From the NCBI GenBank assembly GCA_937906165.1, contig CALCYA010000113.1:1-31536 (forward strand): 31,536 nucleotides of DNA, given 5' to 3'. The notes beneath the pieces are model-generated. The model was given only the letters and a program-made list of their open reading frames with translations. It was not told the DNA's origin and did not search any database. Positions 1-7,327 of this stretch are shown here, one piece after another; position 1 is the first letter of the stretch, and each line of letters starts with the position of its first letter. A program made the translations under genes and the position numbers. Source of the stretch: an uncultured Bacteroidales bacterium. GTDB taxonomy: Bacteria; Bacteroidota; Bacteroidia; Bacteroidales; Bacteroidaceae.

Positions 1-155
1 TTTCATGCCTTACGACATTTCATTGCAATAGTATTTTCGCTCTGTTACTCTCTTTCCTAAATCACTCAACTTTTTGCTTAGCCCCCAGACTTTGCCGGTG
101 AGCTGTTATACTGGCTTAAAGGCGGTTATATATCATTAACCGATTCCTGTCTGAT
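1..155 (+). other. Non-coding 3' tail of an upstream transcript
   Basis: No convincing coding frame was found. Two small inverted repeats lie just ahead of the terminator: GCCGGT at 94-99 pairs with ACTGGC at 110-115 (one G-U pair), and CGGTTA at 123-128 pairs with TAACCG at 137-142. Followed by a terminator, this looks like the 3' untranslated end, or a structured RNA end, of whatever lies left of the window. I cannot name it; it has no tRNA-like 3' arm that would suggest tmRNA. Confidence 0.3.
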
Positions 156-177
156 AGCCCTCAAAGGGGCTTTTTTT
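156..177 (+). terminator. Intrinsic terminator of the upstream transcript
   Basis: AGCCC (156-160) pairs with GGGCT (167-171) around a six-base loop, and a run of seven T follows directly (171-177). It separates the unseen upstream gene from the nqr promoter. Confidence 0.7.
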
Positions 178-250
178 ATTGTTTTTGCATAGTATTATAT
201 TTCAGGTGCTGTTATGCACGAAAAATTATTAAAATAATTTAAAACAACTG

Positions 251-282
251 TTTAGAAATACGGAAATTTTTCTCTAAATTTG
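251..282 (+). promoter_or_regulatory. Bacteroidetes-type promoter for nqrABCDEF
   Basis: TAAATTTG at 275-282 matches the Bacteroidetes -7 consensus TAnnTTTG exactly. A weaker TTTAG at 251-255 sits 19 bases upstream, where the -33 element is expected. Transcription would start near 289, giving a leader of about 27 bases before nqrA. Confidence 0.55.
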
Positions 283-315
283 TAACGGATAATGTATTAA
301 CGTAACTCAATTTAT

Positions 316-1665
316 ATGCACAGAGTCGTAAAAATTTCTAAGGGATTGAATATCAATCTGAAAGGTGCTCCGGTGGCAGAATTTACTTCAGTTGCTCCGG
401 CGAAGCTTTATGCTTTGATGCCTGCCGATTTTACACGTGTGACTCCAAAGGTTGTGGTTAAACCCGAGGATAAGGTGAAGGCAGGTGATCCTTTGTTCTT
501 TGATAAGGAAAATCCAGAATTGCAATTCGTTTCGCCCGTTAGCGGAACAGTTGTAGCGGTTAACCGCGGTGAGAGAAGACGCGTTCTAAGCGTAGTAGTA
601 GAGTCTGACGGCAAGTTCGAGTCAGTGGAGTACAAGGCAAAGGATGTCCTTTCGCTTTCAGCTGACGAGGTTAAGGCTGACCTCTTGAAGGCCGGTCTCT
701 TCGGTTTCTTCCGCCAGCGTCCTTATGATGTGATTGCTGTTCCCGGTGACACACCACGTGCAATCTATGTTTCGGCATTTGACTCTAAGCCATTGGCTGT
801 GAACTTCGAGATTGCTCTCAAGGGTAATGAGGACGATTTCCAGACAGGTCTTGATGCGCTTTCACGCATCGCTCCTGTTCATTTGGGTATCTGCGCTTGT
901 CAGAAGTCTGCAGCCCTGAATGTTGCCAAGAATGTCACTACAACAATCTTCAAGGGTCCACACCCGGCAGGTAACGTAGGCGTGCAGATCAACAAGACTG
1001 CTCCAATCAACAAGGGTGAGATCGTATGGACTATCGGTGCCGAGGAGGTAATCTTCATCGGTCGTCTCTTCAATAAGGGTAAGGTGGACTTTACACGTAC
1101 AGTCGCTCTTGCAGGTAGCGAGGTCAAGAATCCTTCTTACAGCAAGATGATTCTGGGTGCGCAGATAAGTAACCTCGTTGAGGGCCGTCTCGATAACAAG
1201 TATGAGCTCCGCATCATTGACGGCAATGTGCTCACTGGCAAGAAGACAACTGCTGACGGTTTCCTCGGTGCGTTTTCTACCGAGATTACTGTTATCCCTG
1301 AGATTATGGGCGGTGCCGAGATGCTCGGTTGGATTGCTCCACGTTTCTCAATGTTCAGCACAAGCCGCAGCTATTTCAGCTGGCTCTCTCCAAGCCGCAA
1401 GTACACCATCGATGCCCGCATCAAGGGTGGTGAGCGCCACATGATCATGTCCAACGAGTACGACAAGGTATTCCCTATGGATATATATCCCGAGTACCTG
1501 CTCAAGGCAATCATTACAGGAAACATTGACAAGATGGAGCAACTCGGTATCTACGAGGTGGCTCCTGAGGACTTTGCTCTTTGCGAGTTTGTCGATTCAT
1601 CTAAACTTGAGATACAGCGCATTGTACGCGAGGGCTTGGACAAGCTCCGTGCCGAGATGTGTTGA
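316..1665 (+). CDS. nqrA: Na+-translocating NADH:quinone reductase subunit A
   Basis: NqrA is the large cytoplasmic subunit of the six-subunit Na+-pumping NADH:quinone reductase. It packs against NqrB and is linked to quinone binding. The 449-residue length is normal for the family. The opening 'MHRVVKISKGLNINLKGAP', the lipoyl-like N-terminal fold (around residues 30-90, with 'VSPVSGTVVAVNRG') and the central 'GPHPAGNVGVQI' segment are typical. No membrane segments are present, as expected. It is the first gene of an intact nqrABCDEF operon on the same strand. The start is supported by the promoter about 35 bases upstream and by family length. Its use of GGT and CGT codons suggests high expression, which is an impression rather than a calculation. 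Confidence 0.97.
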   Translation: MHRVVKISKGLNINLKGAPVAEFTSVAPAKLYALMPADFTRVTPKVVVKPEDKVKAGDPLFFDKENPELQFVSPVSGTVVAVNRGERRRVLSVVVESDGKFESVEYKAKDVLSLSADEVKADLLKAGLFGFFRQRPYDVIAVPGDTPRAIYVSAFDSKPLAVNFEIALKGNEDDFQTGLDALSRIAPVHLGICACQKSAALNVAKNVTTTIFKGPHPAGNVGVQINKTAPINKGEIVWTIGAEEVIFIGRLFNKGKVDFTRTVALAGSEVKNPSYSKMILGAQISNLVEGRLDNKYELRIIDGNVLTGKKTTADGFLGAFSTEITVIPEIMGGAEMLGWIAPRFSMFSTSRSYFSWLSPSRKYTIDARIKGGERHMIMSNEYDKVFPMDIYPEYLLKAIITGNIDKMEQLGIYEVAPEDFALCEFVDSSKLEIQRIVREGLDKLRAEMC

Positions 1666-1695
1666 TGAGGTTTAATGCAAAATAAAATTAGTCAT

Positions 1696-2880
1696 ATGAA
1701 ATTTTTGAGAAATTATCTGAATAAAATTAAACCTAACTTCGAGGAGGGTGGTAAGCTCCACGCTTTCCGCTCGTTGTTCGATGGTTTCGAGACATTCCTG
1801 TTCGTGCCGGATGATACTTCGAAGAGTGGTGTCAATATCCACGATGCAATCGACAGCAAGCGTATCATGTCGCTCGTTGTTCTGGCACTTGTGCCTGCTC
1901 TTCTTGTGGGTATGTACAATATCGGTCTTCAGAATGCGCTCGCAGCAGGTACTGCCGAGACTACAGGCTGGTTCGAGATGTTCGTCTTCGGTCTTCTCGT
2001 TACACTGCCCAAGATCGTTGTTTCTTATGTTGTAGGTCTCGGTATCGAGTTTACGGTAGCACAGTGGAAGAACGAGGAGATCCACGAGGGATTCCTTGTT
2101 TCAGGTATCCTTATTCCAATGATTGTTCCTGTCGGCTGTCCTCTGTGGATTCTTGCCCTTGCTACAGCATTTGCGGTAATCTTTGCCAAGGAGGTATTCG
2201 GCGGTACAGGTATGAACATCGTTAACGTGGCTCTCATTGCCCGTGCGTTCATTTTCTTCGCTTATCCTTCAGTTATCTCAGGTGATACCGTGTGGGTGGC
2301 TACAGAGTCAATCCTCGGTTTCGGCTCAGACGTGGCTGTTGACGGTTACACTTGCGCTACAGCCCTCCAGCACGTTGCCAACGGCGTTGAGGTTGTCGGT
2401 GCTTCAGGTGCACAGCTCTCGGTATGTGACATGCTTTTCGGCTTTATGCCCGGTTCAATAGGTGAGACAAGCGTTGTGGCTATTGCTCTCGGTGCTCTCC
2501 TTCTCCTTTGGACAGGTGTTGCAAGCTGGAAGACCATGCTCAGCGTATTCGTGGGTGGTATCGTGATGCTCTTCGTGTTTGCCGACAGATTGCCCGAGGC
2601 TATGCCTTTCTGGCAGCACTTGCTCCTCGGCGGTTTCTGCTTCGGTGCAGTGTTCATGGCTACAGACCCTGTCACATCGGCACGTACCGAGGTCGGTAAG
2701 TACATCTACGGTTTCGGTATCGGTGCAATGACAATACTTATCCGTGTACTCAACCCCGGTTATCCAGAAGGTATGATGCTTGCAATCCTTCTTATGAACG
2801 TTGTGGCACCATTTATCGATTATTGCGTTGTGCAGTCAAACGTGAATGCCCGCGCAAAACGTCTAACCAAAAAGAACTAA
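1696..2880 (+). CDS. nqrB: Na+-translocating NADH:quinone reductase subunit B
   Basis: NqrB is the main membrane subunit. It carries a covalently bound FMN and riboflavin and forms the Na+ path. About ten hydrophobic segments run from residue 55 to the end. The motif 'GSIGETS' contains the threonine that carries FMN through a phosphoester bond in NqrB/RnfD proteins (T258 from this start). I chose the ATG at 1696 ('MKFLRNYLNKIKP') because it aligns with the usual family start. An in-frame ATG at 1675, preceded by GAGG at 1667-1670, would add seven residues and cannot be excluded. It lies 9-30 bases behind nqrA depending on the start, so it is co-transcribed. Confidence 0.96.
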   Translation: MKFLRNYLNKIKPNFEEGGKLHAFRSLFDGFETFLFVPDDTSKSGVNIHDAIDSKRIMSLVVLALVPALLVGMYNIGLQNALAAGTAETTGWFEMFVFGLLVTLPKIVVSYVVGLGIEFTVAQWKNEEIHEGFLVSGILIPMIVPVGCPLWILALATAFAVIFAKEVFGGTGMNIVNVALIARAFIFFAYPSVISGDTVWVATESILGFGSDVAVDGYTCATALQHVANGVEVVGASGAQLSVCDMLFGFMPGSIGETSVVAIALGALLLLWTGVASWKTMLSVFVGGIVMLFVFADRLPEAMPFWQHLLLGGFCFGAVFMATDPVTSARTEVGKYIYGFGIGAMTILIRVLNPGYPEGMMLAILLMNVVAPFIDYCVVQSNVNARAKRLTKKN

Positions 2881-2886
2881 TAGGAT

Positions 2887-3777
2887 ATGGCAGCAAAGAA
2901 ATATGTATGCAAAGTGTGCGGATACGTACACGAAGGCAATGAGGCGCCCGGTGTGTGTCCTCTGTGTAAGGCCGCTGCTTCGGAATTCGAGGCCGTTAAG
3001 GAGGCCAAGAATGGCATTGACAAAAACAGCGATGTTTATGCTGTCCTCTATTCAGCAGTAGTGGTTGTTATTGTAGCATTCTTGCTTGCCGGTGTATCAT
3101 CGGCTCTCAAGCCAATGCAGGACGCCAATGTCGAGCTCGACAAGAAGAAGCAGATTCTCGCTTCTCTCAATGAGAGGAACCTTGCTGATGCAGCTGCGAC
3201 ATACGATTCACTTATCGTGGCAGACCCAATCGTTGATGCACAGGGTAATGTGGTTGCCGAGAACGGCGGCTTCGAGGTTGCCAACGATGCAGTGAGCGAG
3301 GATAACCTTCCTCTTTATATCGCAGAGATTGACGGTGCAACAAAGTATATCCTTCCTATGACCGGTAACGGACTTTGGGGCGGTATCTGGGGCTATCTTG
3401 CTGTCAATGATGACTGCAACACAATCTATGGCGTTTACTTCTCTCATGCCAGTGAGACTCCGGGTCTTGGTGCCGAAATTGCCGGTGACAAGTTCCAGGG
3501 CCGTTTCCCAGGCAAGAAAGTGTATGGTGAGAATGGCGAGGTCGGTCTTTCTGTAATGAAGAAGAGTACTGACGCCGATTTCCATGTAGATGCCGTTTCA
3601 GGTGCTACAATTACCTGTAGCGGTGTGGATGCCATGCTCAAACTCAAGCTTTTACCATATTACAAGTATCTGAATAGCCTGACAAAGTCAGTTCCTGCAT
3701 CAGTAGTGGTACCGGCTGAGCCAGTAGCTACAGACGCCAATGTTGAACCCGCAGCTACCGACGCTGCACAATTATAA
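2887..3777 (+). CDS. nqrC: NqrC with an N-terminal rubredoxin-like domain
   Basis: NqrC is the single-span subunit whose periplasmic domain carries covalent FMN between the Fe-S clusters and NqrB. The FMN motif SGAT is at residues 238-241, with T241 the expected attachment site. One membrane helix lies at about 51-74. Unusually, residues 1-40 form a rubrerythrin-type rubredoxin-like domain: CxxC (C8, C11), 12 residues, then CPxC (C24, C27). Ordinary NqrC proteins start near the 'NSDVYAVLYS' segment (47-56). There is no in-frame ATG between residue 1 and the helix, so the domain is part of the translated protein. The C-terminus has an Ala/Pro/Thr-rich tail (about 275-296). At 296 residues it is longer than the usual 230-260. 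It begins six bases after nqrB. NqrC identity is certain; the role of the extra domain is inferred. Confidence 0.95.
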   Translation: MAAKKYVCKVCGYVHEGNEAPGVCPLCKAAASEFEAVKEAKNGIDKNSDVYAVLYSAVVVVIVAFLLAGVSSALKPMQDANVELDKKKQILASLNERNLADAAATYDSLIVADPIVDAQGNVVAENGGFEVANDAVSEDNLPLYIAEIDGATKYILPMTGNGLWGGIWGYLAVNDDCNTIYGVYFSHASETPGLGAEIAGDKFQGRFPGKKVYGENGEVGLSVMKKSTDADFHVDAVSGATITCSGVDAMLKLKLLPYYKYLNSLTKSVPASVVVPAEPVATDANVEPAATDAAQL

Positions 3778-3791
3778 GTGGAGGAATAATT

Positions 3792-4424
3792 ATGGGACTT
3801 TTTTCAAAGAAAAATAAAGAGGCGCTCAATACACCTCTGTTCAAAGAGAATCCTGTAACAGTTCAGGTGCTCGGTATCTGTTCGGCTTTGGCTGTTACAA
3901 GCAAATTGGAGCCTGCCATCGTTATGGGTCTTTCAGTGACCATCATCTTGGCTATGGCCAACGTTATTATCTCCCTTATCCGTAACACCATCCCTATGCG
4001 TATCCGCATCATCGTTCAGCTTGTTGTGGTTGCAGCGTTGGTGACACTGGTAAGTGAGGTCCTCAGGGCATTTGCTTATGACGTGAGTGTCCAGCTCTCG
4101 GTTTACATCGGTCTTATCATTACAAACTGTATCCTCATGGGACGTCTTGAGGCTTTCGCTATGCAGAACGCTCCTTGGTCATCGTTCCTTGACGGTGTCG
4201 GTAATGGTGTAGGTTATGCGATGATTCTTGTTATCGTTGCATTCTTCCGTGAGTTGTTCGGTTCAGGAACGCTTTTCAACTATCCTATCGTTGAGAAGCT
4301 CGGACTTTATGATTGCGGTTATCTTAACAATGGTCTTATGCTCATGACTCCTGCTGCATTCATCCTCATTGCATGCATCATCTGGTATCATAGAGCAAAG
4401 GACAAGAGTTTACAGGAAAAATAA
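3792..4424 (+). CDS. nqrD: Na+-translocating NADH:quinone reductase subunit D
   Basis: NqrD is a six-helix membrane subunit that, with its inverted homologue NqrE, holds a [2Fe-2S] centre in the middle of the membrane. Two cysteines sit where the cluster ligands are expected: C30 in 'LGICSALAV' and C113 in 'TNCILMGRLEAFAM'. The 210-residue length is standard. It follows nqrC by 14 bases and has a rare good Shine-Dalgarno sequence for this group (GGAGG at 3780-3784, seven bases before ATG), which may raise its translation. The family also includes RnfE, but the operon context settles it as NqrD. Confidence 0.97.
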   Translation: MGLFSKKNKEALNTPLFKENPVTVQVLGICSALAVTSKLEPAIVMGLSVTIILAMANVIISLIRNTIPMRIRIIVQLVVVAALVTLVSEVLRAFAYDVSVQLSVYIGLIITNCILMGRLEAFAMQNAPWSSFLDGVGNGVGYAMILVIVAFFRELFGSGTLFNYPIVEKLGLYDCGYLNNGLMLMTPAAFILIACIIWYHRAKDKSLQEK

Positions 4425-4451
4425 TTTTAGATACGGTAAAGAATAATAATT

Positions 4452-5078
4452 ATGGAACATTTCATCAGTTTACTTGTCCGCTCTGTTTTCGTGGACAATA
4501 TGGTATTCGCCTTCTTCTTGGGTATGTGTTCATACCTGGCTGTATCTAAAAGCGTAAAGACTGCCATCGGTCTCGGTCTCGCTGTTGTCTTTGTGCAGGT
4601 GATTACACTCCCTGTCAACTATCTGTTGCAGACAAAGGTCCTTGCCAACGGTGCGATAGTAGAGGGCGTTGACCTTACATTCCTTGCATTCATCCTCTTC
4701 ATCGCTGTCATCGCAGGTATCGTGCAGCTCGTGGAGATGATTGTCGAGCGTTTTGCTCCGGCACTTTACAACCAGCTCGGTATATTCCTTCCGCTCATTG
4801 CCGTGAACTGTGCCATCATGGGTGGTTCACTCTTCATGCAGCAGAGAATCGGTCTTCCGGCAGACAACAGCCAGGCTATCACCTGTTTTGCCGACTCTGT
4901 AGCTTTCGCTATCGGTTCAGGTCTTGGCTGGATGGTCGCTATCGTGCTCTTTGCAGCAATACGTGAGAAAATGGAGTATTGCAACGTGCCTAAGCCCTTG
5001 CGTGGTCTTGGTATCGCCTTCATCACTGTTGGTCTTATGGCAATGGCGTTTATGTGCTTCTCTGGTATTAAAATGTAA
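4452..5078 (+). CDS. nqrE: Na+-translocating NADH:quinone reductase subunit E
   Basis: NqrE is the partner of NqrD, with opposite membrane topology, and supplies the other two ligands of the intramembrane iron-sulfur centre. The expected cysteines are C26 ('LGMCSYLAV') and C120 ('VNCAIMGG'). The length of 208 residues and six hydrophobic helices match the family, and the start 'MEHFISLLVRSVFVDNM' is typical. It lies 27 bases after nqrD, the largest gap in the operon, with no terminator or promoter visible in it. Confidence 0.97.
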   Translation: MEHFISLLVRSVFVDNMVFAFFLGMCSYLAVSKSVKTAIGLGLAVVFVQVITLPVNYLLQTKVLANGAIVEGVDLTFLAFILFIAVIAGIVQLVEMIVERFAPALYNQLGIFLPLIAVNCAIMGGSLFMQQRIGLPADNSQAITCFADSVAFAIGSGLGWMVAIVLFAAIREKMEYCNVPKPLRGLGIAFITVGLMAMAFMCFSGIKM

Positions 5079-5089
5079 TATATAAGGAT

Positions 5090-6358
5090 ATGAATACACA
5101 GTTGATTATATCAAGTATAGTTGTCTTCCTTATAGTCATCCTTTTGCTGGTGATTATACTTCTGTTGGCAAAGCGTTTCCTTTTGCCCGGCGGAAATATC
5201 AAGGTTAAGATCAACGGTGAGAATGAGGTTGAGGTTGCTGCAGGTGGTGCGCTTCTCGGTACTCTTGCCGAGAACGGTATCTTCTTGCCTTCGGCTTGTG
5301 GCGGTAAGGGCTCTTGTGGCCAGTGCAAGCTCCAGGTAATAGAGGGCGGTGGCGAGATCCTCCCTTCAGAGACCAGCCACTTCACACGCAAGGAGCAGCA
5401 GGCTCACTGGCGTCTGGGTTGTCAGGTCAAGTGTAAGAACGATATGGAAATCAAGGTGCCCGAGTCTGTTATGGGTGTCAAGGAGTGGGAGTGCGAGGTT
5501 ATCTCTAACAAGAACGTCGCTACCTTCATCAAGGAGTTTATCGTTGCATTGCCTCCGGGCGAGCACATGGACTTCGTTCCGGGTTCTTACGCACAGATCA
5601 AGATCCCTACATACGACATGACATACGACAAGGATATCGATAAGTCTCTTATCGGTGACGAGTATCTGCCTGCATGGGAGAAGTTCGGTCTTCTCGGCCT
5701 CAAGTGCAAGAATACCGAGGAGACAATCCGCGCTTACTCAATGGCCAACTATCCTGCCGAGGGTGACCGCATCATGTTGACAGTACGTATCGCTACACCT
5801 CCGTTCAAGCCCGACCGTTCAGGCTTCATGGATGTTCCTTGCGGTATTGCATCTTCATACATCTTCACACTCAAACCCGGTGACAAGGTTATCATGAGTG
5901 GTCCTTATGGAGACTTCCACCCGATCTTCGACTCAAAGAAAGAGATGATGTGGGTAGGTGGTGGTGCCGGTATGGCTCCTCTGCGTGCACAGATCATGCA
6001 CATGACAAAGACTTTGAAGACTACCGACCGTGTGATGACATACTTCTACGGTGCGCGTGCGCTCAACGAGGTATTCTACCTCGAGGACTTCCTGCAGTTG
6101 GAGAAGGATTTCCCCAACTTCACATTCCACCTTGCGCTTGACCGTCCCGATCCTGCAGCCGATGCAGCAGGCGTGAAGTACACAGCAGGTTTCGTACACC
6201 AGGTAATCTACGAGACATACCTCAAGGATCATGACGCTCCTGAGGATATCGAGTACTACATGTGTGGTCCTGGCCCGATGTCAAAGGCTGTTGTGAACAT
6301 GCTTACCGACCTCGGTGTTGAGGAGAAGTCAATCATGTACGATAACTTCGGAGGTTAA
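5090..6358 (+). CDS. nqrF: Na+-translocating NADH:quinone reductase subunit F
   Basis: NqrF is the NADH-oxidising subunit: NADH gives electrons to FAD, then to a [2Fe-2S] cluster and on to NqrD/E. One N-terminal membrane helix (about 5-27) anchors it. The ferredoxin domain has C70, C76, C79 and C111, with the usual CxxxxxCxxC spacing and a distant fourth cysteine. The FAD motif RAYS is at 214-217. The NADH-binding glycine motif is at 290-297, and a C-terminal 'CGPGPM' starts at C392. All catalytic features are intact. The length of 422 is slightly above the roughly 408 of Vibrio. It starts 11 bases after nqrE, behind a weak AAGGA, and ends the operon before a strong terminator. Confidence 0.98.
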   Translation: MNTQLIISSIVVFLIVILLLVIILLLAKRFLLPGGNIKVKINGENEVEVAAGGALLGTLAENGIFLPSACGGKGSCGQCKLQVIEGGGEILPSETSHFTRKEQQAHWRLGCQVKCKNDMEIKVPESVMGVKEWECEVISNKNVATFIKEFIVALPPGEHMDFVPGSYAQIKIPTYDMTYDKDIDKSLIGDEYLPAWEKFGLLGLKCKNTEETIRAYSMANYPAEGDRIMLTVRIATPPFKPDRSGFMDVPCGIASSYIFTLKPGDKVIMSGPYGDFHPIFDSKKEMMWVGGGAGMAPLRAQIMHMTKTLKTTDRVMTYFYGARALNEVFYLEDFLQLEKDFPNFTFHLALDRPDPAADAAGVKYTAGFVHQVIYETYLKDHDAPEDIEYYMCGPGPMSKAVVNMLTDLGVEEKSIMYDNFGG

Positions 6359-6380
6359 TTCCTCTTGTATTATATGCAGA

Positions 6381-6415
6381 AAAGCATCGCTCATTTATCG
6401 GGCGATGCTTTTTTA
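6381..6415 (+). terminator. Intrinsic terminator of the nqr operon
   Basis: AAAGCATCGC (6381-6390) pairs perfectly with GCGATGCTTT (6402-6411) around an 11-base loop, and a T-run continues to 6414. It lies 22 bases after the nqrF stop. Confidence 0.88.
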
Positions 6416-6532
6416 TTGGTTAAGGGGTAAGGATCGTTTTATTGGATGAATAACGTCTATTGTATGTGTTGTTTGACTCCCTTGGAGTTTCTTTTTGATT
6501 TTGTTGGTGGCAGTTTTTTATCTTTTGATATA

Positions 6533-6561
6533 TTGTAATTCTAAATTAATTCCTACATTTG
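6533..6561 (+). promoter_or_regulatory. Promoter-like site upstream of the structured RNA region
   Basis: TACATTTG at 6554-6561 matches TAnnTTTG. TTG at 6533-6535 lies 18 bases upstream as a -33 element. Transcription would start near 6568, and no coding region follows for over 300 bases, so the product would be a non-coding RNA. 6416-6532 holds nothing else that I recognise. Confidence 0.5.
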
Positions 6562-6584
6562 CAGATAGATGACATAAATTATTT

Positions 6585-6622
6585 GCCTATGGTATAACAG
6601 GCGCAGTGTGCGCACCTTTTTT
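6585..6622 (+). other. Short hairpin pair with U-tract, possible small-RNA terminator
   Basis: GCCT (6585-6588) can pair with AGGC (6599-6602). GCGCA (6601-6605) pairs with TGCGC (6609-6613) around GTG, followed within three bases by six T (6617-6622). The two hairpins share bases 6601-6602, so they are alternatives. From the promoter ending at 6561 this could define an RNA of about 55 nucleotides. It could equally be the 5' portion of the longer structured RNA just downstream, with read-through. Confidence 0.35.
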
Positions 6623-6639
6623 AGACATATTATTTAAGC

Positions 6640-6803
6640 GTTGGCTTTACTGATTGTATTCTGAAACTTAGGAAATTTCATTTATCGCAATAGGAGTAAA
6701 GTTAATGCTCGTGTTTATATAACACGGGCTTAACTATTATTCATTGCGATGGGTATCCTAAGACCTCAGAATACGAGTAATGGTTTTGCTCGTGTTTTTT
6801 TGT
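6640..6803 (+). ncRNA. Rod-shaped structured RNA, 6S RNA-like candidate
   Basis: Nested helices build one long interrupted rod: 6656-6664 with 6766-6774 (9 bp), 6667-6673 with 6756-6762 (7 bp), 6684-6691 with 6743-6750 (8 bp), 6700-6705 with 6730-6735 (6 bp) and 6707-6714 with 6722-6729 (8 bp, one G-U). An asymmetric internal bubble (6674-6683 opposite 6751-6755) interrupts it. A short terminator follows: ACGAG (6773-6777) with CTCGT (6789-6793), then a T-run from 6795. A long rod with a central bubble and no reading frame is the architecture of 6S RNA, which traps RNA polymerase. Known Bacteroidales structured RNAs of this type (Bacteroidales-1) have been suggested to be 6S. The structure is seen directly; the identity is inferred. 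The 5' end is uncertain (about 6568 or about 6640). Confidence 0.6.
6773..6801 (+). terminator. Terminator of the 6S-like RNA
   Basis: ACGAG (6773-6777) pairs with CTCGT (6789-6793), and T7 follows at 6795-6801. The stem shares bases with the outermost helix of the rod, so formation of the terminator and closure of the last base pairs compete. Confidence 0.5.
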
Positions 6804-6892
6804 GTCTTTAGGTGAACCGGATGTGCGCTCTGTTTGTTATTCAATTATGCCCATTTATTATCAAGACAAAACTGACCTTAAAACTATATGCT

Positions 6893-7324
6893 ATGATAAA
6901 AAGACTTCTTGCAAAGGCAATGCTTGCATCCATGATGCTTGCCTTTTCTCTTGTATCTTGTACCGATGATGACTCATCCTATGATTTTGCTCCTTATAAA
7001 GGACGTGAGTGGTATGGCCTATGGAATGGTGATTCGGTATTCCTCAAACTCACCTCTTCCGAAGATGCAGTCTTCTATTCAGGTAAAGGGATAGTTCCCG
7101 GTACTACGGCAAAGTACACAACACATCGCGGAATGTTCCCGTTCTCGGAGTTTGCCCTTTACTTCGATTCGGTGTTGTATAATGTCTATTATGCCCTTTT
7201 TGACCCTCACCTCAATATGGTCATCTATGGTGATTCCTTTGACATTCGCCGTGATACAGCTCTTGTAGATTGGCAGAAACCGCTTATCCCGACGGTGCCG
7301 TATAATAAACCCGAAAGGCACTGA
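6893..7324 (+). CDS. Small lipoprotein of unknown function
   Basis: This 143-residue protein has a lipoprotein signal: 'MIKRLL', a hydrophobic stretch to residue 21, then lipobox L-V-S-C with C23 as the lipidated cysteine. The residues after it are T-D-D-D-S-S. An acidic patch right after the cysteine resembles the Bacteroidetes surface-export signal, so the protein may face outside the cell. The mature part is rich in aromatic residues (W, Y, F) and likely a small beta-fold; I do not recognise the family. I chose the ATG at 6893 because it gives a clean signal peptide. The frame is open back to 6812, but the extra 27 residues do not look like a protein start. Its stop lies three bases from the stop of the convergent pgeF gene. 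Confidence 0.75.
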   Translation: MIKRLLAKAMLASMMLAFSLVSCTDDDSSYDFAPYKGREWYGLWNGDSVFLKLTSSEDAVFYSGKGIVPGTTAKYTTHRGMFPFSEFALYFDSVLYNVYYALFDPHLNMVIYGDSFDIRRDTALVDWQKPLIPTVPYNKPERH

Positions 7325-7327
7325 TAC

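Noticed and set aside
1..155. tmRNA or RNase P RNA end
   Set aside because: No tRNA-like acceptor/T-arm sequence or conserved RNase P core could be found; only short hairpins are visible.
3792..5078. Rnf complex instead of NQR
   Set aside because: NqrD/E resemble RnfE/A, but nqrA and nqrF are present with NqrF-type FAD and [2Fe-2S] motifs, and there are no rnfB/rnfC genes.
6812..6892. Longer upstream start for the lipoprotein
   Set aside because: It would put 27 extra residues ahead of a clear lipoprotein signal peptide and begin almost on the terminator of the structured RNA.
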